Shown here: positions 24,679-32,613 of the stretch, one piece after another
How the letters are laid out: each line of letters begins with the position of its first letter
Position numbering within the stretch: the stretch's first letter is position 1
Source: Herbaspirillum frisingense GSF30
Lineage (GTDB): Bacteria; Pseudomonadota; Gammaproteobacteria; Burkholderiales; Burkholderiaceae_D
Assembly: GCF_000300975.2 (NCBI RefSeq)
Contig: NZ_AEEC02000012.1
Span: forward strand, 1 to 64,000
Length of the DNA: 64,000 nt
Direction of reading: 5' to 3'
The notes under the pieces: generated by a model
The model's database searches: none
Told to the model about the DNA's origin: nothing
The model's input: only the letters and a program-made list of their open reading frames with translations
Made by a program: the position numbers and the translations under genes

Positions 24679-25668
24679 TTAGCCGACCAGATGCTTCACG
24701 CCTTCACGCTCTTCCAACAGCTCCTTGAGGGTGATGTTGATGCGCTCTTGCGAGAACTCGTCGATCTCCAGACCCTGGACGATCTTGTACTCGCCGTTTT
24801 CGGTGGTCACCGGGAAGCCGAACATGGTGCCTTCGGGGATGCCGTAGGAACCGTCCGAGGGGATGCCCATGGTGGTCCACTTGCCGTTGGTGCCCAGCAC
24901 CCAGTCACGCACGTGGTCGATGGCCGCGTTGGCTGCCGATGCTGCCGAGGACAGGCCGCGGGCTTCGATGATGGCCGCGCCGCGCTTGCCGACGGTGGGC
25001 AGGAACACGTTCTTGTTCCATTCCTGGTCGTTGATGGTGTCCTTGACGGAGGCACCATCGGCGGTGGCGAAGCGGTAATCGGCGTACATGGTCGGCGAGT
25101 GGTTGCCCCAGACGCACAGCTTTTCGATGGCCGAGACCGGCTTGCCGATCTTGGCCGCCACTTGCGACAGCGCACGGTTGTGGTCCAGGCGCAGCATGGC
25201 GGTGAAGTTCTTGGCCGGCAGGTTCGGTGCCGACTTCATGGCGATGTAGGCGTTGGTGTTGGCCGGGTTGCCGACCACCAGGACCTTGACGTCACGCGAA
25301 GCGACGGCATCCAGTGCCTTGCCCTGCACGGTGAAGATCTGGGCGTTGGCTTCCAGCAGGTCCTTGCGCTCCATGCCGGGACCACGGGGACGGGCGCCCA
25401 CCAGCAGGGCGATGTCGGCATCCTTGAAGGCGGTCATCGGATCGCTGTGGGCGGTCACGCCAGCCAGCAGCGGGAAGGCACAGTCATCGATTTCCATGAT
25501 GACGCCCTTCAACGCCTTCTGTGCCTTCTCATCGGGGATTTCCAGCAGTTGCAGGATGACCGGCTGGTCTTTGCCCAGCAGGTCGCCGTTGGCGATGCGG
25601 AACAGCAGGGAGTAACCGATCTGACCGGCGGCGCCGGTGACGGCAACACGCATGGGGGCTTTAGCCAT
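24679..25668 (-). CDS. mdh: Malate dehydrogenase, NAD-dependent
   Basis: Oxidises malate to oxaloacetate in the TCA cycle. The 329 residues are of the cytosolic/proteobacterial MDH type (TIGR01759-like), longer than the E. coli enzyme. The NAD loop is [13 protein letters not shown] (11-23). Substrate residues include Arg95 and Arg101 ([13 protein letters not shown]), Asp162 with Arg165 (RLDHNRAL), and the catalytic His190 ([10 protein letters not shown]). It is the first gene of the leftward run, divergent from the gntR-sdh operon, with about 460 bases of control region between them. Confidence 0.97.
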   Translation of the reverse strand: MAKAPMRVAVTGAAGQIGYSLLFRIANGDLLGKDQPVILQLLEIPDEKAQKALKGVIMEIDDCAFPLLAGVTAHSDPMTAFKDADIALLVGARPRGPGMERKDLLEANAQIFTVQGKALDAVASRDVKVLVVGNPANTNAYIAMKSAPNLPAKNFTAMLRLDHNRALSQVAAKIGKPVSAIEKLCVWGNHSPTMYADYRFATADGASVKDTINDQEWNKNVFLPTVGKRGAAIIEARGLSSAASAANAAIDHVRDWVLGTNGKWTTMGIPSDGSYGIPEGTMFGFPVTTENGEYKIVQGLEIDEFSQERINITLKELLEEREGVKHLVG

Positions 25669-25822
25669 GTTGAATCTCCAAAAGAGGTGATGAAAAAAAG
25701 CGTTCAGACTGCATGAAGCGCACGTTGCGGTCGCGTCGCGGAGAGCGCGGCAGGGCCGTCTGCGGTTGCTTCTGGTTTGCGCAGGAAATTGCGCGACTTC
25801 CTCGAATTCTTGTTAGGCCGCC

Positions 25823-25851
25823 ATGATACCGTCGAAAACGCAGCGAGTCAG
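25823..25851 (-). promoter_or_regulatory. Candidate sigma-70 promoter for mdh
   Basis: On the minus strand CTGACT and TATCAT are separated by exactly 17 bases, with four and five matches to the sigma-70 hexamers. It lies about 155 bases upstream of the mdh start. Confidence 0.35.
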
Positions 25852-26056
25852 TTGCTTTCGGTTCGGGCTCTGCCGACAAATCAAAAACCTGTCAAACTTG
25901 TGCTCTGCCTGCATGAAAACGCCGCCTTCGATGGGTCTGGATGAGAGCGATTCTCGTTAGCGCCCTCCGGCCTGTAAATCGCACCCGGTCTGCCTTGCAG
26001 GTCTTCAGGTTGCTCGCGAGTGTAGGCCTGCGAAAGAGCGCTGTCAATCAATATCT

Positions 26057-26076
26057 TATGTCTTATATAAGACATA
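26057..26076. promoter_or_regulatory. 20-bp perfect palindrome, likely GntR operator
   Basis: TATGTCTTATATAAGACATA is its own reverse complement over all 20 bases. It lies about 55 bases before gntR in a short AT-rich stretch. A symmetric box with an AT-rich centre suits a GntR-family dimer, so autoregulation of gntR and control of the sdh and mdh units are likely. I found no second copy in the window. Confidence 0.65.
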
Positions 26077-26132
26077 TTATTGCCTAGTTTTTGCTGGACG
26101 CCGGAAGGGATTTTGTGGTGAAATTCGAGGTT

Positions 26133-26918
26133 ATGAGCTCGATCCTGCCTAATTCGAACAACGCCGACGCGCATGCCGCGGGGGCGGGTGCTGCCAGTCC
26201 TGCGCCCACCTTCAGTCCGTTGTACCAGCAGATCAAGGCGCTCATCATGCAGCGCCTGGAGGCCGGTGAGTGGAAGCCCGGCGAGCTCATTCCCAGTGAG
26301 GTGGAGCTGGGCAATCGATTCAAGGTCAGTCAGGGCACGGTGCGCAAGGCCATCGACGAACTGGCGGCCGAAAACCTGGTGGTGCGCCGCCAGGGCAAGG
26401 GGACCTTCGTTGCCACCCATCATGAGACCCAGGCGCAGTTCCGCTTCCTGCGGTTGATGGCCGACAGCGACGAGCCGCAGCGTCCCGAGAACAAGATCAT
26501 CGAAGTCAAGCGCGTGCGCGCGTCGGCCGAAGTGGCCCGTCAGCTCGACATGAAGTCGGGCGACTCCGTCATTTTCATTCGCCGGGTAAAATCGTTCAAT
26601 GGCGTTCCTATCATCCTCGAAGACATCTGGCTGCCCGGCGCCATCTTCAAGGGGCTGACGGCCGAACGCCTGGTGGAATACCGCGGGCCGCTGTATGGCC
26701 TGTTCGAGTCGGAGTTCGGCACGCGCATGATCCGTGCCGAAGAGCGCATCCGTGCCGTCGGGGCGGATATGGATGCGGCAGAGTTTCTGGGCGTGGCGCC
26801 CCAAACGCCGTTGCTGAGTGTGGAGCGGGCTTCATTTACCTATGGCGACAAGCCGGTGGAAATGCGGCGCGGGCTGTACCTGACGACGAATCATCATTAC
26901 CAAAGCGAGTTGAGCTGA
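26133..26918 (+). CDS. GntR family (HutC/UTRA type) transcriptional regulator
   Basis: A 261-residue protein from ATG 26133. An Ala/Asn-rich lead is followed by the winged HTH (about 31-95: PLYQQIKALIMQRLEAGEW, IPSEVELGNRFKVSQGTVRK) and a UTRA effector domain (about 110-255), which in relatives binds a small organic acid or sugar phosphate. GTG codons at 26115 and 26118 lie at a better distance from GGAAGG (26103-26108), so the real start may be 5-6 codons earlier. It stands just ahead of sdhCDABE and opposite mdh, so control of TCA genes by a pathway metabolite is inferred. Confidence 0.88.
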   Translation: MSSILPNSNNADAHAAGAGAASPAPTFSPLYQQIKALIMQRLEAGEWKPGELIPSEVELGNRFKVSQGTVRKAIDELAAENLVVRRQGKGTFVATHHETQAQFRFLRLMADSDEPQRPENKIIEVKRVRASAEVARQLDMKSGDSVIFIRRVKSFNGVPIILEDIWLPGAIFKGLTAERLVEYRGPLYGLFESEFGTRMIRAEERIRAVGADMDAAEFLGVAPQTPLLSVERASFTYGDKPVEMRRGLYLTTNHHYQSELS

Positions 26919-27080
26919 GCGGACGACGCTGTTTTGTCCCGGGTCGGTGGCAACCGCCCGTGCAGCGGGAGGGGCCGGGCGCTAGGCCCTGCCGGCATGC
27001 TGCGAAGCGCAATAAAAGTTGATGGTGATTTCGAAAATCGGCGAAAATTGCATATTGTTTTAAACTGAGGAGAACCTTGT

Positions 27081-27491
27081 ATGTCTGAAGCCGCTAAACC
27101 ACAACGGCCGCAATTTCGTAACATACACCTAACCCAAATTGCCGGCTATCGCATGCCCCTGGCCGCTCTGGTCTCGATCATGCACCGCATCAGCGGTCTG
27201 TTCCTGTTCCTGATGCTTCCTTTCATCCTGTTCCTTCTGGACAGCAGCCTGCTCTCGGAAGGTACCTTCGCCTATCTCAAGGGCTTCACCTCCGGCTGGT
27301 TCGTCAAGCTGGTCATCCTGGCCCTGTCCTGGGCCTACCTGCATCACTTCTGCGCCGGCATCCGCCACCTGATCATGGATAACCACATCGGTCTGGACAA
27401 GGACAGCGCACGCAAGTCCTCGGCAACTGTCCTGGTGATCAGCATCGCGCTGATGATCCTGGTCGCATTGAAACTGTTCGGAGCTTTCTGA
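27081..27491 (+). CDS. sdhC: Succinate dehydrogenase cytochrome b556 subunit
   Basis: Membrane anchor of complex II that helps bind heme b and ubiquinone. The 136 residues have an N-terminal cytoplasmic arm (NIHLTQIAGYRMPLAA), the conserved HRISG (35-39) and three membrane helices (about 36-53, 73-92, 113-132). His96 in GIRHLIMD is the likely heme ligand. AGGAG lies before the ATG. It begins the sdhCDABE run, 2 bases ahead of sdhD, and follows gntR by 162 bases, which leaves room for its own promoter. Confidence 0.96.
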   Translation: MSEAAKPQRPQFRNIHLTQIAGYRMPLAALVSIMHRISGLFLFLMLPFILFLLDSSLLSEGTFAYLKGFTSGWFVKLVILALSWAYLHHFCAGIRHLIMDNHIGLDKDSARKSSATVLVISIALMILVALKLFGAF

Positions 27492-27493
27492 AA

Positions 27494-27859
27494 ATGGCTG
27501 ATAACAACATCGGACCCAAGCGCCTGGTCGTCGGCGCCCACTATGGCCTGCGTGACTGGCTGGCGCAACGTGCCACCGCCGTCGTGATGGCTGTCTACAC
27601 CGTGATCCTGCTGGTGTGCTTCTTCACTTCGACCAACTTCAGCTACCAGGGCTGGGCGGCGCTGTTCTCGCATCAATGGTTCAAGGTCGCCACCTTTGCC
27701 GTGTTCATGGCGCTGTTCTTCCACGCCTGGATCGGCGTGCGTGATGCGCTCATGGACTACGTCAAGCCGGTCGGCATTCGCCTGGTCCTGCAAGTTGCCA
27801 CCATCCTGTGGCTGATCGGTTGCGCTGGCTATGCTGCGCAGATTCTCTGGAGAAACTAA
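27494..27859 (+). CDS. sdhD: Succinate dehydrogenase membrane anchor subunit
   Basis: Second membrane subunit of complex II. The 121 residues have RLVVGAHYGLRDWLAQRATA, three helices (about 25-44, 62-79, 93-117) and HAWIGVRDALMDYVKP, where His77 is the likely heme b ligand and the Asp/Tyr residues that follow face the quinone site. It starts 2 bases after sdhC and stops 2 bases before the GTG start of sdhA, which implies tight translational coupling in the operon. Confidence 0.96.
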   Translation: MADNNIGPKRLVVGAHYGLRDWLAQRATAVVMAVYTVILLVCFFTSTNFSYQGWAALFSHQWFKVATFAVFMALFFHAWIGVRDALMDYVKPVGIRLVLQVATILWLIGCAGYAAQILWRN

Positions 27860-27861
27860 TC

Positions 27862-29640
27862 GTGGCTGCAATCAAATCCGCCATCACTACCCGCCGCTTT
27901 GATGCGGTCATCGTCGGCGCCGGTGGCTCCGGCATGCGCGCCTCGCTGCAACTGGCCGAAGCCGGTCTGAACGTCGCTGTCCTGTCCAAGGTCTTCCCGA
28001 CCCGCTCGCACACCGTGGCTGCCCAAGGCGGCATCGGCGCTTCGCTGGGCAACATGTCGGAAGACAACTGGTACTGGCACATGTTCGACACCGTCAAGGG
28101 GTCGGACTACCTGGGTGACCAGGACGCCATCGAATTCATGTGCCGCGAAGCACCGAAGGCCGTCTACGAGCTGGAACACTTCGGCATGCCCTTCGACCGC
28201 AACCCTGATGGCACCATCTATCAGCGTCCGTTCGGCGGCCACACTGCCAACCTGGGTGAAAAGCCGGTGCAGCGCGCCTGTGCTGCTGCCGACCGTACCG
28301 GTCACGCACTGCTGCACACCCTGTACCAGCGCAACGTGCGCGCCAAGACCCACTTCTTCGTCGAGTGGATGGCGCTGGACGTGATCCGCAACGAAGAGGG
28401 CGACGTCCTCGGCGTGGTGGCACTGGAAATGGAAACCGGCGAAATCATGATGTTGCACGCCAAGACCACCCTGTTCGCCACCGGCGGCGCGGGTCGTATC
28501 TGGGCCGCATCGACCAATGCCTTCATCAACACCGGCGACGGCATGGGCATGGCGGCACGCGCCGGCCTGCCGCTGCAGGACATGGAATTCTGGCAGTTCC
28601 ACCCGACCGGCGTGGCCGGCGCGGGCGTGCTGATTACCGAGGGTGTGCGCGGCGAAGGCGGCATCCTGATCAACAGCAACGGCGAACGCTTCATGGAGCG
28701 CTATGCGCCGACCCTGAAGGACCTGGCACCGCGTGACTTCGTCTCGCGTTCGATGGACCAGGAAATCAAGGAAGGTCGCGGCGTCGGTCCCCACAAGGAC
28801 CACGTGCTGCTGGATCTGCGTCACATCGGCGCCGATACCATCAAGAAGCGTCTGCCCTCGATCCTGGAAATCGCCCACAAGTTCGCCAACGTCGATGCGA
28901 CCAAGGAACCGATTCCCGTCGTGCCGACCATCCACTACCAGATGGGTGGCATCCCCACCAACATCCACGGCCAGGTGGTCGCGCCCAAGGGCGGTTCGAT
29001 GAAGGAAGTGGTGCAGGGCATGTACGCCATCGGCGAATGCGCCTGCGTGTCGGTGCACGGCGCCAACCGCCTGGGCACCAACTCGCTGCTGGACCTGGTG
29101 GTCTTCGGCCGCGCCGCCGGTAACCACATTGTCGGCAGCCGCCTGCAGGACCAGAGCCACAAGCCTATCCCGGCCGGCGCCCTGGACCGTTCGCTGGAGC
29201 GCATCGCCCATCTGGAAAACAGCACCGGTTCCGAGCGTGTGCAGGACGTCGCCAACGACATCCGCGCCACCATGCAGAAGTACTGCGGCGTGTTCCGTAC
29301 CGACGCCCTGTTGAAGGAAGGCTATCAGAAGATCATGGAACTGGATGAGCGTCGCAAGCACGTCTCCTTCAAGGACAAGTCCAAGGTCTTCAACACCGCC
29401 CGCGTGGAAGCGCTGGAGCTGGACAACCTGATCGAAACCGCCAAGGCCACCATCACCTCGGCCGAAGCCCGCAAGGAGTCGCGCGGCGCCCACGCGCAAA
29501 GCGACCACGAGCAGCGCGACGACGTGAACTGGCTCAAGCACACGCTGTGGTTCTCCGAGGGGAATCGTCTCGACTACAAGCCGGTCAACCTGCAGCCGCT
29601 GACCGTCGAGACCTTCAAACCTAAAGCACGTACTTTCTAA
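27862..29640 (+). CDS. sdhA: Succinate dehydrogenase flavoprotein subunit
   Basis: Oxidises succinate to fumarate with covalent FAD. The 592 residues fit SdhA. Dinucleotide fold GAGGSGM (19-25), the FAD-linked His50 ([10 protein letters not shown]), the substrate region HPTG near 253 and the [13 protein letters not shown] segment near 396 are present. Translation begins at GTG 27862 behind CTGGAGAAA; an earlier in-frame ATG at 27808 lies inside sdhD and is rejected. sdhB follows after 11 bases. Confidence 0.97.
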   Translation: MAAIKSAITTRRFDAVIVGAGGSGMRASLQLAEAGLNVAVLSKVFPTRSHTVAAQGGIGASLGNMSEDNWYWHMFDTVKGSDYLGDQDAIEFMCREAPKAVYELEHFGMPFDRNPDGTIYQRPFGGHTANLGEKPVQRACAAADRTGHALLHTLYQRNVRAKTHFFVEWMALDVIRNEEGDVLGVVALEMETGEIMMLHAKTTLFATGGAGRIWAASTNAFINTGDGMGMAARAGLPLQDMEFWQFHPTGVAGAGVLITEGVRGEGGILINSNGERFMERYAPTLKDLAPRDFVSRSMDQEIKEGRGVGPHKDHVLLDLRHIGADTIKKRLPSILEIAHKFANVDATKEPIPVVPTIHYQMGGIPTNIHGQVVAPKGGSMKEVVQGMYAIGECACVSVHGANRLGTNSLLDLVVFGRAAGNHIVGSRLQDQSHKPIPAGALDRSLERIAHLENSTGSERVQDVANDIRATMQKYCGVFRTDALLKEGYQKIMELDERRKHVSFKDKSKVFNTARVEALELDNLIETAKATITSAEARKESRGAHAQSDHEQRDDVNWLKHTLWFSEGNRLDYKPVNLQPLTVETFKPKARTF

Positions 29641-29651
29641 GAGGTCGCAAC

Positions 29652-30362
29652 ATGACTCGCACCCTGAAATTCAAGATCTATCGTTACGATCCGGACAAGG
29701 ACGACAAGCCGTACATGCAAGACCTGACGGTGGAACTCAAGCCCACCGACAAGATGCTACTGGATGCCCTGCAACGCATCAAGTCCGACGTCGACGATTC
29801 GTTGGCGCTGCGTCGCTCCTGCCGCGAAGGCGTGTGCGGCTCCGACGCCATGAACATCAACGGCAAGAATGGTCTGGCCTGCATCACCAACCTGAACGAG
29901 CTGACCGAACCCATCGTTCTGAAGCCGCTGCCCGGCCTGCCGGTGATCCGCGACCTGATCGTGGACATGACCAACTTCTTCAAGCAGTACGATTCGATCA
30001 AGCCCTACCTGATCAACGACAGCATCCCGCCCGAGAAGGAGCGCCTGCAGTCGCCCGAGCAGCGTGAAGAGCTGGATGGCGTGTACGAGTGCATCCTGTG
30101 CGCCTGCTGCTCGACCTCCTGCCCGTCGTTCTGGTGGAATCCGGACAAGTTCGTCGGCCCGGCCGGTCTGCTGCAAGCCTACCGCTTCATCGCCGACAGC
30201 CGCGACGAAGCCACCGGCGCGCGTCTGGACAACCTGGAAGACCCGTACCGCCTGTTCCGTTGCCGTTCGATCATGAACTGCGTCGATGTCTGCCCCAAGG
30301 GTCTGAACCCCAACAAGGCCATCGGCAAGATCAAGGAATTGATGGTCCGTCGCTCGGTGTAA
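29652..30362 (+). CDS. sdhB: Succinate dehydrogenase iron-sulfur subunit
   Basis: Carries electrons from FAD to quinone through three clusters. The 236 residues give [2Fe-2S] ligands Cys57, Cys62, Asp65 and Cys77 ([12 protein letters not shown]), the [12 protein letters not shown] group (Cys147 to Cys157) and [12 protein letters not shown] (Cys204, Cys210, Cys214) for the [4Fe-4S] and [3Fe-4S] clusters. The Asp in place of the fourth 2Fe-2S Cys is normal for bacterial SdhB. sdhE follows after 132 bases. Confidence 0.97.
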   Translation: MTRTLKFKIYRYDPDKDDKPYMQDLTVELKPTDKMLLDALQRIKSDVDDSLALRRSCREGVCGSDAMNINGKNGLACITNLNELTEPIVLKPLPGLPVIRDLIVDMTNFFKQYDSIKPYLINDSIPPEKERLQSPEQREELDGVYECILCACCSTSCPSFWWNPDKFVGPAGLLQAYRFIADSRDEATGARLDNLEDPYRLFRCRSIMNCVDVCPKGLNPNKAIGKIKELMVRRSV

Positions 30363-30494
30363 GCCGAATGGGTGTGATGCCTGCCAGAGCCGCCGTGCAT
30401 GGCGGGCTGCAGCGAGGGGAAGCAGGGCTGGAAGCGGCTTCCCCGACCGGTTCCTTCAGGTTTGGTCCGGTTGAAGTGATTGGAAAGACAAGAA

Positions 30495-30779
30495 ATGAGC
30501 GAGTTCATGACTGAACAGCGTCATCAGGATGATCCAGCCAAGCGAGCGAGACTGCGCTGGCGCGCGCGCCGCGGGCTGCTGGAGAATGACCTGATCCTGA
30601 CGCGCTATCTGGATGCCAACGAGGCACAGATGAGCGACGACGAGGTCGATGCCTTCTCGCGCCTGATGGACCTGACCGACAACGACCTGATGGATCTGCT
30701 GCTGGCCCGCAAGGAGCCGGAAGCGGCGGTTGATCTGCCCCAAGTGCATGCGTTGCTGAAGAAACTGCGTACTGCCTGA
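30495..30779 (+). CDS. sdhE: Succinate dehydrogenase assembly factor SdhE (flavinator)
   Basis: Small protein that helps attach FAD to SdhA. The 94 residues contain the family motif RGLLENDLIL (RGxxE) near residues 25-35 and the DLMDLLLARKEP segment. ATG 30495 has GGAAAG upstream; ATG 30507 would also give a full domain. Its place between sdhB and gltA in the same direction is usual in betaproteobacteria and supports co-transcription with complex II. Confidence 0.92.
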   Translation: MSEFMTEQRHQDDPAKRARLRWRARRGLLENDLILTRYLDANEAQMSDDEVDAFSRLMDLTDNDLMDLLLARKEPEAAVDLPQVHALLKKLRTA

Positions 30780-30938
30780 CTGTTGCACGAATATTGCGCC
30801 TGGCCACAAGCCAGACCGATTTTGCTCGATCGCGGCCTGTTCCAACTCGCCACCCGGCGCATCCGAACCATGATGCCGCCCGGCTTGCGGTCGCGGCTTT
30901 TGATTAACGGTTTCACCATCCCAGCAAAAGGAAAAGCT

Positions 30939-32240
30939 ATGTCCAATACCGATATCAAAGCTACCCTGTCGTTCTCCGACGGGTCTCCGTCCGTAGATTT
31001 TCCTATCTACAAGGGCAGCATCGGTCCTGATGTGATCGATATCCGCAAGCTGTACGGCGCCACCGGCAAGTTCACCTACGACCCCGGCTTCATGTCGACG
31101 GCGTCCTGCAACTCCTCCATCACCTATATCGATGGCGACAAGGGCGAGCTGCTGTACCGTGGCTATCCGATCGAACAGCTGGCAGTGAACTGCGACTTCC
31201 TGGAATCCTGCTACCTGCTGCTGCACGGCGAGCTGCCCACTGCCGACCAGAAGGCCGAGTTCGTCACCACCGTGACCCAGCACACCATGGTCCACGAGCA
31301 GATGAACTTCTTCTTCCGTGGTTTCCGTCGCGATGCTCACCCGATGGCCGTACTGACCGGCTCGGTTGGCGCGCTGTCGGCCTTCTACCACGACTCGCTG
31401 GACATCTCCAATCCGAATCACCGCGAAGTGTCGGCCATCCGTATGATTGCCAAGCTGCCGACCCTGGTGGCCATGGCCTACAAGTACAGCATCGGCCAGC
31501 CCTTCGTGTATCCGCGCAATGACCTGTCGTATACCGCCAACTTCATGCGCATGATGTTCGCCAACCCGTGCGAAGAGTACAAGGTCAATGAAGTGCTGGT
31601 CCGCGCGCTGGACCGCATCCTGATCCTGCACGCCGACCACGAACAGAACGCCTCGACCTCGACCGTGCGTCTGGCCGGCTCCTCCGGTGCCAACCCGTTC
31701 GCATGTATCGCCGCCGGCATCGCCTGCCTGTGGGGCCCTGCCCACGGCGGTGCCAACGAAGCTGCACTGAACATGTTGGAACAGATCGGCTCGGTCGAAA
31801 ACATCCCCGAGTTCATCAAGCAGGTGAAGGACAAGAACTCCGGCGTGAAGCTGATGGGCTTCGGTCACCGCGTCTACAAGAACTACGACCCGCGTGCCAA
31901 GCTGATGCGCGAAACCTGCTACGAAGTCCTGAACGAACTGGGCCTGCACGATGACCCGCTGTTCAAGCTGGCCATGGAGCTGGAAAAGATCGCTCTGGAA
32001 GACGACTACTTCGTTTCCCGCAAGCTGTATCCGAACGTCGACTTCTACTCGGGCATCGTGCAGCGCGCTCTGGGTATCCCGACCTCGATGTTCACCTGCA
32101 TCTTCGCCATGGCCCGTACCATCGGCTGGATCGCCCAGTGGAACGAAATGATCTCGGACCCGGAACAGAAGATCGGCCGTCCCCGTCAGCTGTTCGTTGG
32201 CTCGCCGCGTCGCGACGTGCCGCCGATCGACAAGCGCTGA
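30939..32240 (+). CDS. gltA: Citrate synthase (type II)
   Basis: Condenses oxaloacetate and acetyl-CoA. The 433 residues fit the hexameric type II enzymes. Catalytic residues are His269 ([10 protein letters not shown]), His310 ([12 protein letters not shown]) and Asp368 (NVDFYSG). I start at ATG 30939 behind AAAGGAAAA; an open frame extends upstream but its residues are not citrate-synthase-like. It is the sixth gene of the sdh run, 159 bases after sdhE, and ends in a strong bidirectional terminator. Confidence 0.97.
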   Translation: MSNTDIKATLSFSDGSPSVDFPIYKGSIGPDVIDIRKLYGATGKFTYDPGFMSTASCNSSITYIDGDKGELLYRGYPIEQLAVNCDFLESCYLLLHGELPTADQKAEFVTTVTQHTMVHEQMNFFFRGFRRDAHPMAVLTGSVGALSAFYHDSLDISNPNHREVSAIRMIAKLPTLVAMAYKYSIGQPFVYPRNDLSYTANFMRMMFANPCEEYKVNEVLVRALDRILILHADHEQNASTSTVRLAGSSGANPFACIAAGIACLWGPAHGGANEAALNMLEQIGSVENIPEFIKQVKDKNSGVKLMGFGHRVYKNYDPRAKLMRETCYEVLNELGLHDDPLFKLAMELEKIALEDDYFVSRKLYPNVDFYSGIVQRALGIPTSMFTCIFAMARTIGWIAQWNEMISDPEQKIGRPRQLFVGSPRRDVPPIDKR

Positions 32241-32613
32241 TCGGTCTGCCAGCTGTCGCTTGTTGTCTGCCCGTTGTCGGACAGACAACGGGTGGTGCAA
32301 GAGGCATCATCCCGTCCCCCGGGAGTCGATGGGGGAGGGTGAGAAGCCCGTGCGACAAGGCTTTGCGGTCCAGCGTTGGTTGCCGGAAACGCCCATTGCT
32401 TCTGGTTTCAAATAAAAAAGCGAATCCCTTAGGATTCGCTTTTTTATTTGATATTAGGAGATATAATTCCGATGCGCTGACTGGATGACGTACAGAAGTT
32501 CAGGTAGACAAGGTCCTTCCCCACAACTTGATGCAATCCGCTAACCGGTCAGGCCGTGTCGCGGAAGGTGTAGAAACCCGCTAATCTCGCGAAGCGCGAA
32601 GAAAGGTGAGCAA
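32241..32613 (+). promoter_or_regulatory. gltA-sucA intergenic region
   Basis: About 370 bases. It holds the long terminator at 32409-32450, a perfect TATAAT at 32462-32467 just after it that may be the -10 of sucA (no clear -35), and a small inverted repeat TCGCG-AAG-CGCGA ahead of the sucA ribosome site AAAGGTGAG. No gene is visible. Confidence 0.5.
32409..32450. terminator. Bidirectional terminator after gltA
   Basis: A perfect 19-bp inverted repeat: CAAATAAAAAAGCGAATCC (32409-32427), loop CTTA, with its exact complement at 32432-32450, giving T-runs on both strands. It cleanly divides the sdh-gltA unit from the sucAB unit. Confidence 0.9.

Larger units (their letters stand above)
25669..26132. 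promoter_or_regulatory. Divergent control region between mdh and gntR
   Basis: About 460 bases without a gene. A leftward promoter candidate for mdh reads, on the minus strand, CTGACT (25851-25846), 17 bases, TATCAT (25828-25823). The right end is AT-rich and holds the 20-bp palindrome at 26057-26076 near the gntR start. Both transcription units could be controlled from here. Confidence 0.5.
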
